A stretch of DNA of 64,000 nt from Anisakis pegreffii (Eukaryota; Nematoda; Chromadorea; Rhabditida; Anisakidae). Positions 1 through 21,721 of this stretch are shown in pieces. The stretch is from assembly GCA_035041965.1 (NCBI GenBank), contig JAPYMA010000241.1:57093-121092 (forward strand). The letters run 5' to 3'. Below the pieces are notes generated by a model, which did no database searches, was not told the origin of the DNA, and worked only from the letters and a program-made list of their open reading frames with translations. The first letter of the stretch is position 1. Each line of letters starts with the position of its first letter. Made by a program: the position numbers and the translations under genes.

Positions 1-662
1 GCCATCCGTCATTCACTTATGACGTCTCATGTTACAGTCACATTTTACTGGGATCGAAACATTTGTTTGAGTGTTTTTTAACATTAAAGATGATTGCTAA
101 CATTTGTGTTAACATTAAGATTCTTATGGACAACGGTTGTGGAGCTGGTCATTCATGAAAAACACCCAATAATATATTAGTGAATCCAGGCAGATTAGAA
201 GCGTTTAACCAGCAAAAAAATAAAAGCTGCTTGATGGAATGGAATTCGTCAGTTGCAGTAAATCCGTGATCTAGTGAATCCCTGATATCGATGATATCAG
301 CCAATATATTAAAAAACTTAGAAAATACTTGTGACTACTTTAAAGCAACTTTTGTTCATGCCTAGACGAACTAAATATACTCAAAAAATAGGATAAAGAA
401 GAGTGTTGCCGTGAGCAAATCACGTTTACATACCTAACTGAAAGAACACCATCACTGTGGCATTCCATCACAATATAACAATTGCACGGAATATGAGTTT
501 GTCGATCTCCTCAATTGCTCATTGACACCCACAATTTATACCCATAGGGTAATTTACTAATTTACTCCCGATGAGAACCACTGTTTTATAGATTCATCAA
601 TTGGGCATGCATTACAATCATTAGTTACCTGTCCTAATGTTTCATCTTCAAAATATTCACAG
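1..662. other. Non-coding, probably an unc-5 intron
   Basis: No exon with coding character was found on either strand. The first recognisable unc-5 exon starts at 663 after a CACAG acceptor with two bases left over from a split codon, so an upstream exon must exist to the left of the window and this stretch is most likely intron. Confidence 0.6.
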
Positions 663-10496
<9,834 letters not shown>

Positions 10497-11818
10497 TTAC
10501 ATAAGCCACTTTCCCAGCTTTGAAATGCTTTCATTCAACAATCAGGCACATACACACTCATTCAAAACATTCTATTAATACCCTTTCTCAGCAAATTCAT
10601 GAATGTTACATTTGGATCGCTGAAAAATGGCGTATTTGGAATGTGAATGTTTTTGAGTTGAGCAGATAACTTCGACACAGATAAAAGTTGAGCAGATAAC
10701 TGATTTCAAGGTCGCAAATTTCCGATATTGTTGCAAAAAGTTCAATATGTTAATTCTCAGCTCTCCTCCTATTCAATTTCTAAGCCTTTTTGTTGCATTC
10801 TAGTGAATGCGCATTTGCTCATCGCATCCATCTTGTTATTCAGCAACCATGAACTCAATAAAGCTCTGGAAACCTCACTATCGTTGAAAGCTTAAGTCAT
10901 GAATCCAACCATAACAGCTACCGCATTTGAATAATTGTATGGGAGAGAAGGTAGCCATACTATAAATGAAAAAATAAACTTGGTATTGTCATGAACAAAT
11001 TTCGTTCAGAGTTATTTTCTCATTGCTAAAGAAGTTTTTTCTTCACATGGCAGCTTTATTTGCACTTTGCATACGGTGAGAAGCAATACAAATTCCTGTT
11101 TACGATGTGACAAATCTCACTGAAAATCATTTATTGAAAATACTGATCATACAATGAAAAGCTGGCTCGGATGAAAAATTTTCACTATAAATTCAAATGT
11201 TTTATCGAATTTCCTGCTATTTGCATTTGTTTTATGTTAATTTCAATTGAATAATGATGTATATACTGTACAGTCTACCTCTGATGAACTTGTAATGTCG
11301 CCAATGTTATTTTTCATCAAAAACATCGATAACGAATCTGATCTGATCTGGTGCATATAAATCGGTTGCCTAGATGCTATATTTTTGATATGCCAATTTC
11401 AATTCTTTCATCAATAATTGCTATGAACATTGCTGTTCACCACTGACTATCACAATTTGCCCTATGCAAACTTGAAATGTTGTTATGGTATAATTATATG
11501 TGCGAATAAATGAATGAATAAATGTAATCGAATCGAATTGAAACTAATAAGCCAATATTATTCAAAGAATTTACTAGGCTTATCTTATTTGAACATAAAT
11601 TGAATAGAATGTAAAGATACGTAACCAATAAAGTATATAAGTCAGCAGAAGTGCAATCCAACTGAAATTCTTAAAAACATCAAATAGAATAATCACAACG
11701 GCTTCACCAGGAAAGAAATACACGATTAAAGCAGAACGAACACAACGTACACGTATTATCACGATACCTAACTCTTATTATTGTTGTTTTATGCGAGCGT
11801 TTAAAACAACCAAATTTC
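10497..11818. other. Intergenic; unc-5 3' UTR and convergent thioredoxin gene end
   Basis: The unc-5 stop is at 10494-10496 and the convergent thioredoxin-like gene ends at 11819. AATAAA-type signals for unc-5 are seen at about 10857 and 10973. Nothing else was recognised. Confidence 0.5.
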
Positions 11819-13261
11819 CTAAACCATTTCAACGAACTTTCTAGCCAACTTTTGTGGATCTTCTTTTCCTTCCTCCTGGAAATTAAACTTTTTTCTTAGT
11901 GACTTCTCGGCAAAAGCTCAATATTTGTTGAGTTTTACTCATCAAGAGCTTCAACTACGAATGATACTGAATTGATGTGCTGATTTTGCATAATATTACA
12001 TAAATTTGATGGAGCAGTTTTATCAAAAGAAAAGTATCAAACTAAAAGTTGATTAACCAACCGTCAAACCGTCAAAAATGAAGTCAATTTAACTTTTGCA
12101 AAATTTTTTAAGAACCAGTGCTGCAAGTTTCGCGATGGAAATATAATTAGGAATACAATTCGAAAATGTACATTTAAGTCTTGGTTTTATTCAGAAACCT
12201 TCTCTGGAATGGAAAGTTTTCGATAATGAAGAAAAACTGCTACCTGTATTCTGTTTCTAGCCTCTGGCTCAACTACTCTGCCTTCACTGTTCACGAGTCT
12301 TGCTTGCGGGATTGTTTTCACGTCATAATCCTCAAGAAATTCTCTGAAACAGAAAATTTTAGAAAATGCATTCACCAAATGAATTTCATAATGAAAGAAA
12401 CTATGGTAATATTAACGAACATGCACAAATCGCATCCTCTTGAAATTTGTTCAACAATCGAAGGCTTACTTGATATGTTTATCACCAAAGGGAATGTACG
12501 GTATGTTCGGTAAAGCTTTTTCGTGATATTCAACCAAATGCTCTGCTTCCTTATCACGCGAAATCCATATCACTTCAATACCCTCTTTCTTGGCTGCACT
12601 CTCATACCATTTCTGCAATTGTCGATAATAATGACACGGAAAAAACTAAGCGAATGTACTACGGCTACGGTTAAATCACAACGAAAATGCTCTTCAGTGG
12701 AATTACAACTGCTCTTGAAAAAAGTTCGAAAGTAATTGATGGTAGTGAATAATAATAACTCAGCACTGCTGGTTATACAGAGGAAACAGATCAATACGGT
12801 TGAGCACATGTTAAGAGCAAACGAAAAGTTGAACAATTGTTGGTGACAAAAGGCCTTCATAAAAAATATGAAAAAACCAATGACGAACAGCAAATTTAAC
12901 CTTAAGTTTCGGTGAGAACAGCCGACAATGCGGGCACCATCCCGCCGAGAAATACAAAATTATTGCCTGAAAGATATAACTGAATCGACGAAAATTTACA
13001 TAAACCAAAACTACTCTCTGTAATCAATGCGACAGAAATTTATCAAAATTGGCACTAAAAAATTCCTTGAGGTTTAGAAAATGACTAATGGTGAAATGAG
13101 AAAAAAGAAATAATTCATACCTTATTTTTAAGATCCTCAACATTTACTTTACCATCACGATTCATCAGAGGTACATCCTTAAGAAAATCTGCTCCAGCTG
13201 CATAGAAACGACTCGACTGAGACAAAAGTATACGATGCTTAGAGAGCAACCGTAACGCCAT
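11819..13261 (-). CDS. Thioredoxin-like (tryparedoxin/nucleoredoxin-type) protein
   Basis: Small thiol-disulfide oxidoreductase of the Thioredoxin_8 group. Exons on the minus strand: 13261-13121, 12966-12901, 12612-12470, 12343-12244 and 11875-11819; phases agree throughout and give 168 aa, a normal length for the group. It starts MALRLLSKHR; the basic, Ser-rich first 20 residues could be a mitochondrial presequence, but that is inference. The second exon encodes ILYFSAGWCPHCRLFSPKL with the redox CxxC as WCPHC; tryparedoxins usually have WCPPC. Then comes a typical EGIEVIWISRD strand, the cis-Pro region as VKTIPQARLVNSEG, and a C-terminus ending in ARKFVEMV. The gene is convergent with unc-5. 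Substrates cannot be read from the sequence. Confidence 0.9.
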
Positions 13262-13746
13262 TGCGATCTGAAATTGTCAGCATTTTTCAGTTAATAGTAA
13301 CATTCTTTATATTAGATACATATATCAATAAAATCGAGCAAATTCAACGGCAAGCAATTTGAACGACAGAACATTAAGAACTGAAAACTTATTTAGATGA
13401 TCACAATAAACTAGTTAATGAACAAGAATGTTGGAGAGTTGCTATGAGAATATTAAGAAAACCTCACGAATTTTATACAACACTGCTAGACTACAATCAC
13501 AAGGCTATAAGTTAGCAAATTAGTGGAGCACGTGCATGTCTTTATTATCCATGGTACTCAATGTTGCGATTCGCCACGCTGTTCAAGACGTCTGCCTATC
13601 TACCCTTTTCATGCTATGGTGGATGAAACGAATTGAATAAAGGAGCAAATCGCCGTTGGATACGAGAAGTTCATTCGGGCAATTGCGTAGCAATGACTGC
13701 TGCTACCTAATCGAGTTGATCATCTCTCTAATATAGCTTGTACATG
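13262..13746. other. Upstream region of the thioredoxin-like gene
   Basis: No gene was seen. The stretch lies 5' of the minus-strand thioredoxin-like gene and should contain its promoter, but I recognise no specific motif. Confidence 0.4.
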
Positions 13747-14112
13747 GAGGGTTACTGTAGTTTGTATATGGAGTTCGTAATATTCCTACAGTAGTTCACT
13801 TGATTTCGAATCTATTTTGTGAGTCTGCAGGACTTTAATACGATGAAGAGAGGAAGTTATGTTCTGAACTAATGCAATCATCTGTACAGTGATGGGCACT
13901 AGTGCGCTATTCGCTATTCCGCTATTAGCCGAGGTAGTTTTATCCGCAGCGCAATAGCTGATGTAGACATGTCTCATATAGGTAAATTAGTTCAGAACAT
14001 AGCTTCCTCCCTTCATCGTATTAGAGTTCTGTAGACTCGGAAAATAGACTTGTAATCTGCTGAACTACTGGAGGAATATTATAAACTCCACAAACAAGCT
14101 ACAGTGACCCTC
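13747..14112. mobile_element. Foldback / MITE-like element with 127-bp inverted arms
   Basis: The left arm 13747-13873 and right arm 13986-14112 are imperfect inverted repeats around a 112-bp loop. The outer ends read GAGGGTTACTGTAG and, on the other strand, GAGGGTCACTGTAG; the inner ends are GTTCTGAACTAAT and its complement. No open frame for a transposase fits inside, so it would be non-autonomous. I could not identify a convincing target-site duplication, and the superfamily is unknown. Confidence 0.75.
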
Positions 14113-16594
14113 ATTCTTGCCAGCATCATAATGGTTTCTTGATATGAACGGATAGAATAAGTTTTCTACTATCGGAAAACTTTATAAGATCTTGAGGGAT
14201 TTTGCTCACCTTCCGAGAAAAAGTGATTTATTCACCAGGAAAATGGAAAGATTTGATGGATTAACTAAACCAAGTGATACAGATACTAATCACCGAAGTG
14301 TCTTTTTCTGAATTCAAAGATCTTTAAGGGACGTTTATAGGAAATCTATCATTTTCTGCTATGTTCTCAATTGATTGGACAGGTAAAATGACCGAAACTC
14401 GTCACTTCGTCATCAGGATGCACATCTTAAGTGATGGATTTCTGAATTTCATTGTATGATCGGTAAGGGTAATAGTTTCATCAACTTTGAGTTGGAGGTG
14501 TGAGTGGGTAAGGAGTTCATGAATGAGCAAGGAATTCGATTATCTTATTAACTCATAACAACTTTGGATGTTGGCTGTGACAGTTATCCTAGGTGCTGCA
14601 ATTTATTGCAGTTGCAAGTTTTGAAGGATGATTTGAAAGTAGCGATTAGCGGAGTTACTCTTTTTCATCAACGTGCCCATCATTTCATTTGTAACTTTTT
14701 GGGATACCACTAGCAAAGAAGGAGTTCTCAAGGTGCAATGGAATTCAGCAAACAAATCAGAAACTTGTCCATAGGTGCCTCTAATGACGAATGTATTCAT
14801 TGGACCTATCGAAAATCAGTATATTTAGAAATCAAGATGCAGAGACTGCTCAGTTGATCAGAAAAATCAAGAAAATGAATACGTGATAAATGAAAAGAAG
14901 AAATAGTCTGGTATGATGTAATATTACATGTTCAGATTTCGTATGAGGTGCAGAAATATAAATGATTAACGAATGAATGCAATAAAGTGAGCAATAACCA
15001 AAAAGACATGGTCTCGTCTGGAGGTTCCATAATGAAACTCTGAAACTCTTCATATCATGTGTATCTGAAGAGTTTCAGTATGGAACCTGCAGACGAAAGC
15101 TGTTCAGCACATGAACATGTTTAACATCTCAGCGATAAGATTGATAAACTGTAAGATCTCAGTATCATTGTCAGATATTCGAGTTTTAATTAATGAAAAC
15201 TGCCGAAAATACTAAAATTTGATCATTAAAGGTGTCATCCCTCCATTTTATTATGCTTTTAAATATACCACATACACTCACCATTTCGTCGCTCAACCAA
15301 GCAGCACCTCAGAAACTATCATGCTTTAAAAATATTCCTCTTCATGGTTGATATTATCGGGATAGAATCCAAGCGGACATGCCCATCTTAAACGTTTTCA
15401 ATTTCAGAGATGAATTTGGAAACTTGAAATTTTGGATTTCAAGTTTTTAGATGCATTCATTTGACTTGAATAAAGTGAAAATATGCGTTTGAAGCCACGC
15501 TGGAGGTGTTGACGAATCTGATAGCTGACAACTGATGAGTTCAATCACTGATAAAGAATTTCAGCATTTGATTGCGTACTCTATTAATGATATGCCTCAG
15601 TAAGGTAAAATGACAGCCATATATTTTGTCATGCTCATTCCATATTACATTCTCCTTAAAATGACCTACTCAAAATGTTTTTGCAGCGAATTATTTGTCA
15701 GGGCATTAATGTATTCTGTCATTCTTTAGTTTCCTTTGACATGGTATAAACATTGTATTTTGCGATGGTCATACAAGTGGTAATCACTTCATTCAAATGA
15801 TTACATGGATGTGAACGTCTAGGTTGGTAACTCGACACGTTAATCAATCAAAGCTTCTTGAGATAGTTTGAAGATTGAAGTTGTAGAACTTCATAGACGT
15901 CTGTCATTATTCTGTGCTTTATTCTATCCTTTATTTCTATTAGTATTCTTTGCTTATCACCGTTGTTATTATTATCATCATCACCTGTTGATCACAATCA
16001 TTCAACTCATAAATCAAAGTATCTGTCGAGGATCGTCAAGTTTGTGTTGAAATTTCGAATGCACGCAATATTGCAATATAATAATTGATCAATAATTTAA
16101 TCAATCAGTTGTCGAATTGTTGTTCAAAAGAAAGTGAACTATCCAACAAATCTCAGCAACGAATGATCCGGTTATTTTTGACGATGAAAATGGAAATAAA
16201 AAAGAACAGTGGCTGCTGCTGATGATGATGATGGTGATGAAGATGATATGCTCAGTTATGTAAGAACTGGTGGCCGTGACAGTATCACTGGCAAAAGACG
16301 AGATTTTCGTGTCTTCAACGTCTCCTTTTCCTGTTCCTCGCCCTTTAATTTCTCTTTTTTTTGCTGACTGCGTACACGGTACTGAATGAATGCAAGGAAT
16401 GAATGAATCAGTACGAAACAACATAACAACCGAATTCGATCGCTCAACCGCAACTCTTCTTCTAAACTCTCTTCATTGCGTTCTTCCCCACCGCTTTCGT
16501 GCTTCACTGTAACCACAGTGCTCATCCAAGTCAACTCCTCGTCACTTCGTTGAACGCTTCTTGCTTCGATCGACATTGTTGTAAACGTCTTTCG
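14113..16594. other. Intergenic, no gene recognised
   Basis: About 2.5 kb with only short chance open frames. It contains a hairpin at 15012-15099 and, near 16150-16260, a GCTGCTGATGATGATG-type simple repeat. A long pyrimidine-rich stretch (16300-16560) creates a 106-codon open frame on the minus strand that I regard as compositional. Confidence 0.5.
15012..15099. repeat. Imperfect hairpin of about 35-bp arms
   Basis: The left side contains TCTGGAGGTTCCATAATGAA and the right side its complement (TGAAACTC..., GTATGGAACCTGCAGACGAA), separated by a short loop. It may be the remnant of a small inverted-repeat element; function is unknown. Confidence 0.5.
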
Positions 16595-19500
16595 ATGGAT
16601 TCAGTTGTGTTCACCGTAATTCTTCTCCTTGTTTGCATTGCGCAAATTGTGACCGCCGCCTTCGATGTATCTCAATTTAAACCTGTCGGTATGCATATGT
16701 TCTTAATTGTTATTGTTGCTGTGCCACTTCTAATACTGCTTACCCAAGCTTTTTCCAGTAAACTCTTCGTTCTCGTTGCAGTTTTTTTCTGTACCTTTCA
16801 TGTCTACGTTTCCATGTTATACATCCTAAGCCTATCATAATTTCGACTGATTTGTATCAGACATGAACAACGAACAGAAAGCTTTAAGTTCGATGTTACA
16901 TCAGAAGGCGAAAGGAATACACCGAATCATGAAATATGTGGGAAATTCGTTAGGTGCTCGTTAAAAGCGAGAATTGAATTATTCGTTCGTTCTAGGAAAG
17001 CGTTTCCTTGTTATTCTGAAAGAATTCACTGTAACTTACATAAATGCTCATTTTTTCCGTCTTCATCGACCACGTATCAATTTTAAACTCTTCAGAGTGC
17101 AGTGATTCCAACTGGTTTCGACTTCCTTGCTTATCTCAGATTCTTCCCACCTGAACTCCAAGATTGTTCAACCAGCTCCACATGAACCCTACCTAATGAA
17201 CTGGAATTAACTTTGATCGACGTTTTTTACATTTCTGAAGATATGAAGTTTTGAGCAGAAACTATTCATTGTCTAAGGTTGAAAATGTTGTTGTTTCGGT
17301 ATGTTTGGCAGCAGTAATGAATGACCATCGTGTTTGGACGAAATCAGTTAGCTTGAGTGACAGTTTTGTTAATGATAGTGGTTTTTCTTTCGAGCATATA
17401 GTAAGATCATTGTAATGACGAAGTGATCTTTAGTAGTTTTCTGGTGACCATCTGCAGCCGAATTTCAGTTCAGTATCATTCGACGAACTGTTTTTCGCGC
17501 ACCTCAAAAAGCATTTTCATCCGAAATCTCCTTTCAAAATCTCGTCAAATTTTTATGATAACTAATTGCCTTTTTGCTAGCTTTTAATAATGCGTTACTT
17601 TATTCAAAAGTGTGAAATTAAGTGACACTAACAAACACGTCTTTCCGATCGACGTTTTTTTCAAGGCTGTTCAGCTTCAGAACTACCGGAATAACGAATC
17701 GTGGCACGATTCCGCCTCAACCTGGATCGAGCCACGATCAGTTTCGCTCGAAAACTCTGGAGTTTAGCAACATCAGGCCACCTAGCAAGCCTAATGTGAT
17801 TTAGGCAGTAACTTACAACACACTACGCTTACTTGACCATCAAAACCAAATTTTCCTTTCAACCAGAAAAATGTTGTTGGCTAGATGTTTTCCGTGGACA
17901 GTGAGTGAAAGCTTGTAGATGAAACGTGTACGGACAAGGATCGTCACTGCTTTGAGTGGGTGGCTGCAAATGGAAACGATTGTGAATCGGTGGCCTATGT
18001 GAAGACGAGCTGTCGAAAGACGTGTGTCGAGTGTGGAACGCCAGACAAAAGTTTGTCATTCACCTTAACGAAAACAAACCAATTGCAGCGCTGATAAAAC
18101 ACTTGTGCATGAACATCCCTTAATAAGCGGTTTCATATGAGTAAGCACAACAGATGACAAAGCGAGAGAATACATGAAACCACATTCATTCATGAATAAA
18201 CCTGCAACTCCATAATCCTCAAATTTGCGATCAACTAAAGAAGTATGATTACATTGCTTAAATTGGATCAATCTTTTGAAAAACGTTTAAATTATTAGCG
18301 ATTTCGTATTTCAAGGATTCGATGTTCGAAATATGCCCGATGAGTTGAGACCAATCGGTTTCCTGTTGGGTGTGTGGCGATCAGAAGCCGGCGGCAAAGC
18401 AATCTTTCCAACAATCCCAGTTTTCACATATGGTGAAGAGATCTCAATATCACTGCCGAATAAGGGGATGAAAGGTCTTAAAGCACTTAATTACACGTTA
18501 GTGGTGTTTTGCTCAATTTTAAGATTGTTTTGATTTTTGTGTGAATATTTCTTGATAAATGATGTGAATGGTTTTGATGGATATGTAATGCGTTTGCAGA
18601 GATCGTTTCGTTTCAGTGCGTTCGCATGGGACATAAACAACAGACAGGAACTGCATGCTGAATATGGATATCTTGCGATGAAACCGCATTCGAAGCAGAT
18701 AGCACTGACCACCGTCATGGACAATGGTCAGCACCGCATTCAACAGTTGATTTTAACACTACTGATAGCAGTTCTATTTGGAACGGTGGTGTTAATAGCT
18801 TCGAAGCCAGGAGGATCTTGAAAAGCGCCTTTCTCCGTTGAAAGAATGTCCCATCAAATATGATTAATCCTCCAAGCAAAAAATTGCTTCGTTTCCAATC
18901 GCAGTCATTATTCATAGAATTGTGAAGTCTACCTATGTTCAGTATGGACGTACAAATTGTAGAAGAGAAAATTATCGATGAATTACTGAGAAAAAACGGC
19001 ATCAGAAAGTCGAAGAATGCGTGCGAAATGAATCAACAAATAGAAAGCATTAGATGAGAAAATGGTAGCTGTTGTTTTCATTGGTCGAATTGGAGCGGTT
19101 TTTCGTGATGAAATTCATTAATTAATCATACTTTTCAAGGTTTCGTTACAATCGAAGAAGGTACCGTTCTTGGAAAATCGATTAAGTTCAAACTGTTCGA
19201 CGTAGGCCGAATTAGTTTCTCAAGAGATCTGCCAGTGCATGGAGTTAGTTTACTTTTGAACACTTTCCACTGATTCAACATATTTATTTTCATTCGTGTA
19301 CCCCGCTGAATAGTTTGACCTTCACCTTTCTAAATTCAGCCATCCTTTAATTTTCACAGAGCAACCAATAGGCAGATGCTTCTTTCATCCATGTTTTTGT
19401 TGAGTCATTTTCCAGTAGAACTGATATCAGTGTCTAAGAAACTAGTGTCAGTTTTCACTCGGAAAATCGACATTTTTCCGCACAGTCTCAAAACATAATA

Positions 19501-19928
19501 AATAGAAATTACGTACGCAAGATGAAAACACCCTAATGAGGAATTTTTATCGAATTGCAATTTACATTCAATTGGTACTTAAAAAAACAACTCAGCGTAT
19601 CGCTGCTGTTGCTGTTTGTTGTTTGTGTTCCACTACTGTTGTCGTATCCATGTTATTTGCATTCAACTTTTCTTCAGAAAATCTCAAACATTTTGGACGT
19701 CTCTGAAACAGCGAATGCAAGAGAGTATCAAAAAAGTTGTTTCATCACAATTTTATCAAAGAATTTTTCCAAATTACATACTGAACATTCTCCGAATGAT
19801 TTAAGATGATTCGTGAATGGCGACTATTGGATAGTACTACCTTTGAAGCTCGTCTCTTCATGGAAACCCTAACGCATCGAATGCAAATGCACACGTCAAT
19901 TATTTATAAAAAAATTTATCCTTTATAA
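16595..19928 (+). CDS. Secreted ShKT-nitrobindin fusion protein
   Basis: Predicted 252-aa protein from exons 16595-16688, 17919-18050, 18316-18496, 18602-18726, 19140-19243 and 19806-19928; all five junctions keep phase. Residues 1-21 are a clear signal peptide (MDSVVFTVILLLVCIAQIVT). Residues 35-70 form a ShKT domain with six Cys (CTDKDRHCFEW ... SCRKTCVEC). From about residue 76 to the end is a nitrobindin/THAP4-type heme-binding barrel: FLLGVWRSE, the PTI-x-x-F-x-YGEEI block, NYTSFRFSAFAWD, GYLAMKP, GFVTIEEGTV, and a C-terminal MQMHTSIIYKK in which the His sits where the family has its heme-ligating His. Nitrobindins bind ferric heme and react with NO or peroxynitrite; a signal peptide would place this one outside the cell. 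The ShKT-barrel join (AAA A|GTTTGT to TTTCAAG|GA) is the least certain junction. The alternative is two adjacent genes. Confidence 0.75.
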
Positions 19929-21721
19929 AATTTATTGATTTATGAGCCGTTTCCACATCTTATATTAGTGTACCGTTCCGGTGAAATTGATCCTTTCATA
20001 TGGGTTACGAGAATAACGATGAAAATTGCTCTGCAGCAAAAGACCATCGAAATTCAATTACTCGTCTAGTCACATCGCAATTTTGTCTTTATGATGAAGT
20101 GATTAGGACATTACCTCAACTTTCGTTTAAGTGCCATAAGCAAAACTGTTGATAAGAAAAATGACTGCTCAACAAAAAACCGAAATGAGGATTTGAGAAC
20201 GTCATTTCACGACCTCGCATGCACGGTCTCTAGTATCGCGATTAACGATTTAATCCAGACTTTGTTACTTTAGACCACTAAATCGAATACGAATCAGTGT
20301 TGAGTACTACTGCAAAACAAAGTTTTAAAATTTACTGTTGACCTGATCTTCTGTTCGATCCTGAATCAGTTGTTTAGGCTGATTGCAAATATGCTATCTG
20401 TTTTTGTGTACCATATGCTATTAAACACTGTGGTGCTATCGCTTATCAACACATTATCGAGATGTATTTGGCTGCATTAATTTTTCATCAGTTCTATAAA
20501 TGGCTTCTCGCCATACGTTCGAATCATGCGATTTGTTCGTGATTACTTCTGTAAGATTTATTGCTTGATGATTTCATTTTGTTTTTTTACCATGCATTCG
20601 AATACCGCTGTGAAGAATTGCTATTATGATTCTTTTAAAAAATGTGTTACATTGGATTTCATTCTATGGACGCTGTTCTATTGCGATCTGCTGCATTATA
20701 GTTTGTGAGCATAAAACACGGTGATAAACCTGTCTGATACTATAAGGCAGTGGTGAACGTTGATAAAAAGTAGCAAGTGACATAACTGGAATCGGAGCAT
20801 AAAACTGGTCCAGAATCGCTTCAAAAAGAAATCAGTTCAACCCAAAAAAACAACAAAACAAACTCATCGCTATATAGTGTAACCAACAAATTTGTTGATA
20901 GATTACTTGCTCTTGATTTGCAATCAGTCAACCAACCCGGTCTAAAATTAGTTTCATTTTTCTCATTCGTCGAAATTTTCCACTTACTCAAAGTCGGCTG
21001 AAACGGCCCCTTCATTAATAGACTTGTGACTGCTGATGCAACATTGTGTGCGTTCCATCCACCTCATGAACGCTTGCTTCATTTTGAAATTAATCACTGT
21101 TCAATGAACATCGCCAACATTCCGATGCACTAGACAGAATGATAAACGCATCCATAAAATTTTTTCGGCACTTTTTGCAACAATCTTAAAAAACGGAAAT
21201 TATGTTTGTTCGGTTCCATCGGATGACCATGCTTCGCAGTTCAGTGAAATTTAAGAGTTTTTAATGACTTGTAGGCATTTTTATGTCGCATAAATGAATT
21301 ACGCGAAACCACATTTAGTTCACTGATTGAAGTATGAATAATCACTGGATGACCACAGCCAATTTTCCTCTTATCTGATCTGCAGTGAGCAAAAACATCA
21401 GTTGACATTGCTTTTTCACATCCACCCACTCCATACATTCTTAGAGTTTAAAGTATAACATTAACAAGGTCAACAATTGTTTTTTTCGTTTATTTATCAT
21501 GATAAGAAGCATTCGATTATGTGCGCATTCGAACAGCAATCGATGAATAACGACTACATCTGAAGTTGTATGACAGGATGCTCATACGCAAAATGCATCC
21601 ACCCATTATTACTGTAAAAGAGGTCATAAAATTTGATTAGGATGATAAAGATAAGCATGTTCTGTTTGCTGTCTTGTCCCATTTGGGCAACGAACGTTCC
21701 ATCTTCACTTCAACTGATTGA
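19929..21721. other. Intergenic between nitrobindin-like and aGPCR genes
   Basis: No exon was supported on either strand. Two minus-strand open frames of 64-65 codons (20821-21015, 21241-21438) lack splice partners or family resemblance. The aGPCR promoter should lie at the right end. Confidence 0.5.

Noticed and set aside
16256..16576. 106-codon minus-strand frame rich in Glu
   Set aside because: It is the complement of a pyrimidine-rich stretch; no family resemblance, and the supported gene is on the other strand.
16595..16840. An 81-codon open frame that looks like a small two-span membrane protein
   Set aside because: Its first 31 codons are the signal-peptide exon of the ShKT-nitrobindin gene; GTATGC at 16689 is a good donor and phase 1 matches the ShKT exon. 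The rest is intron read-through.
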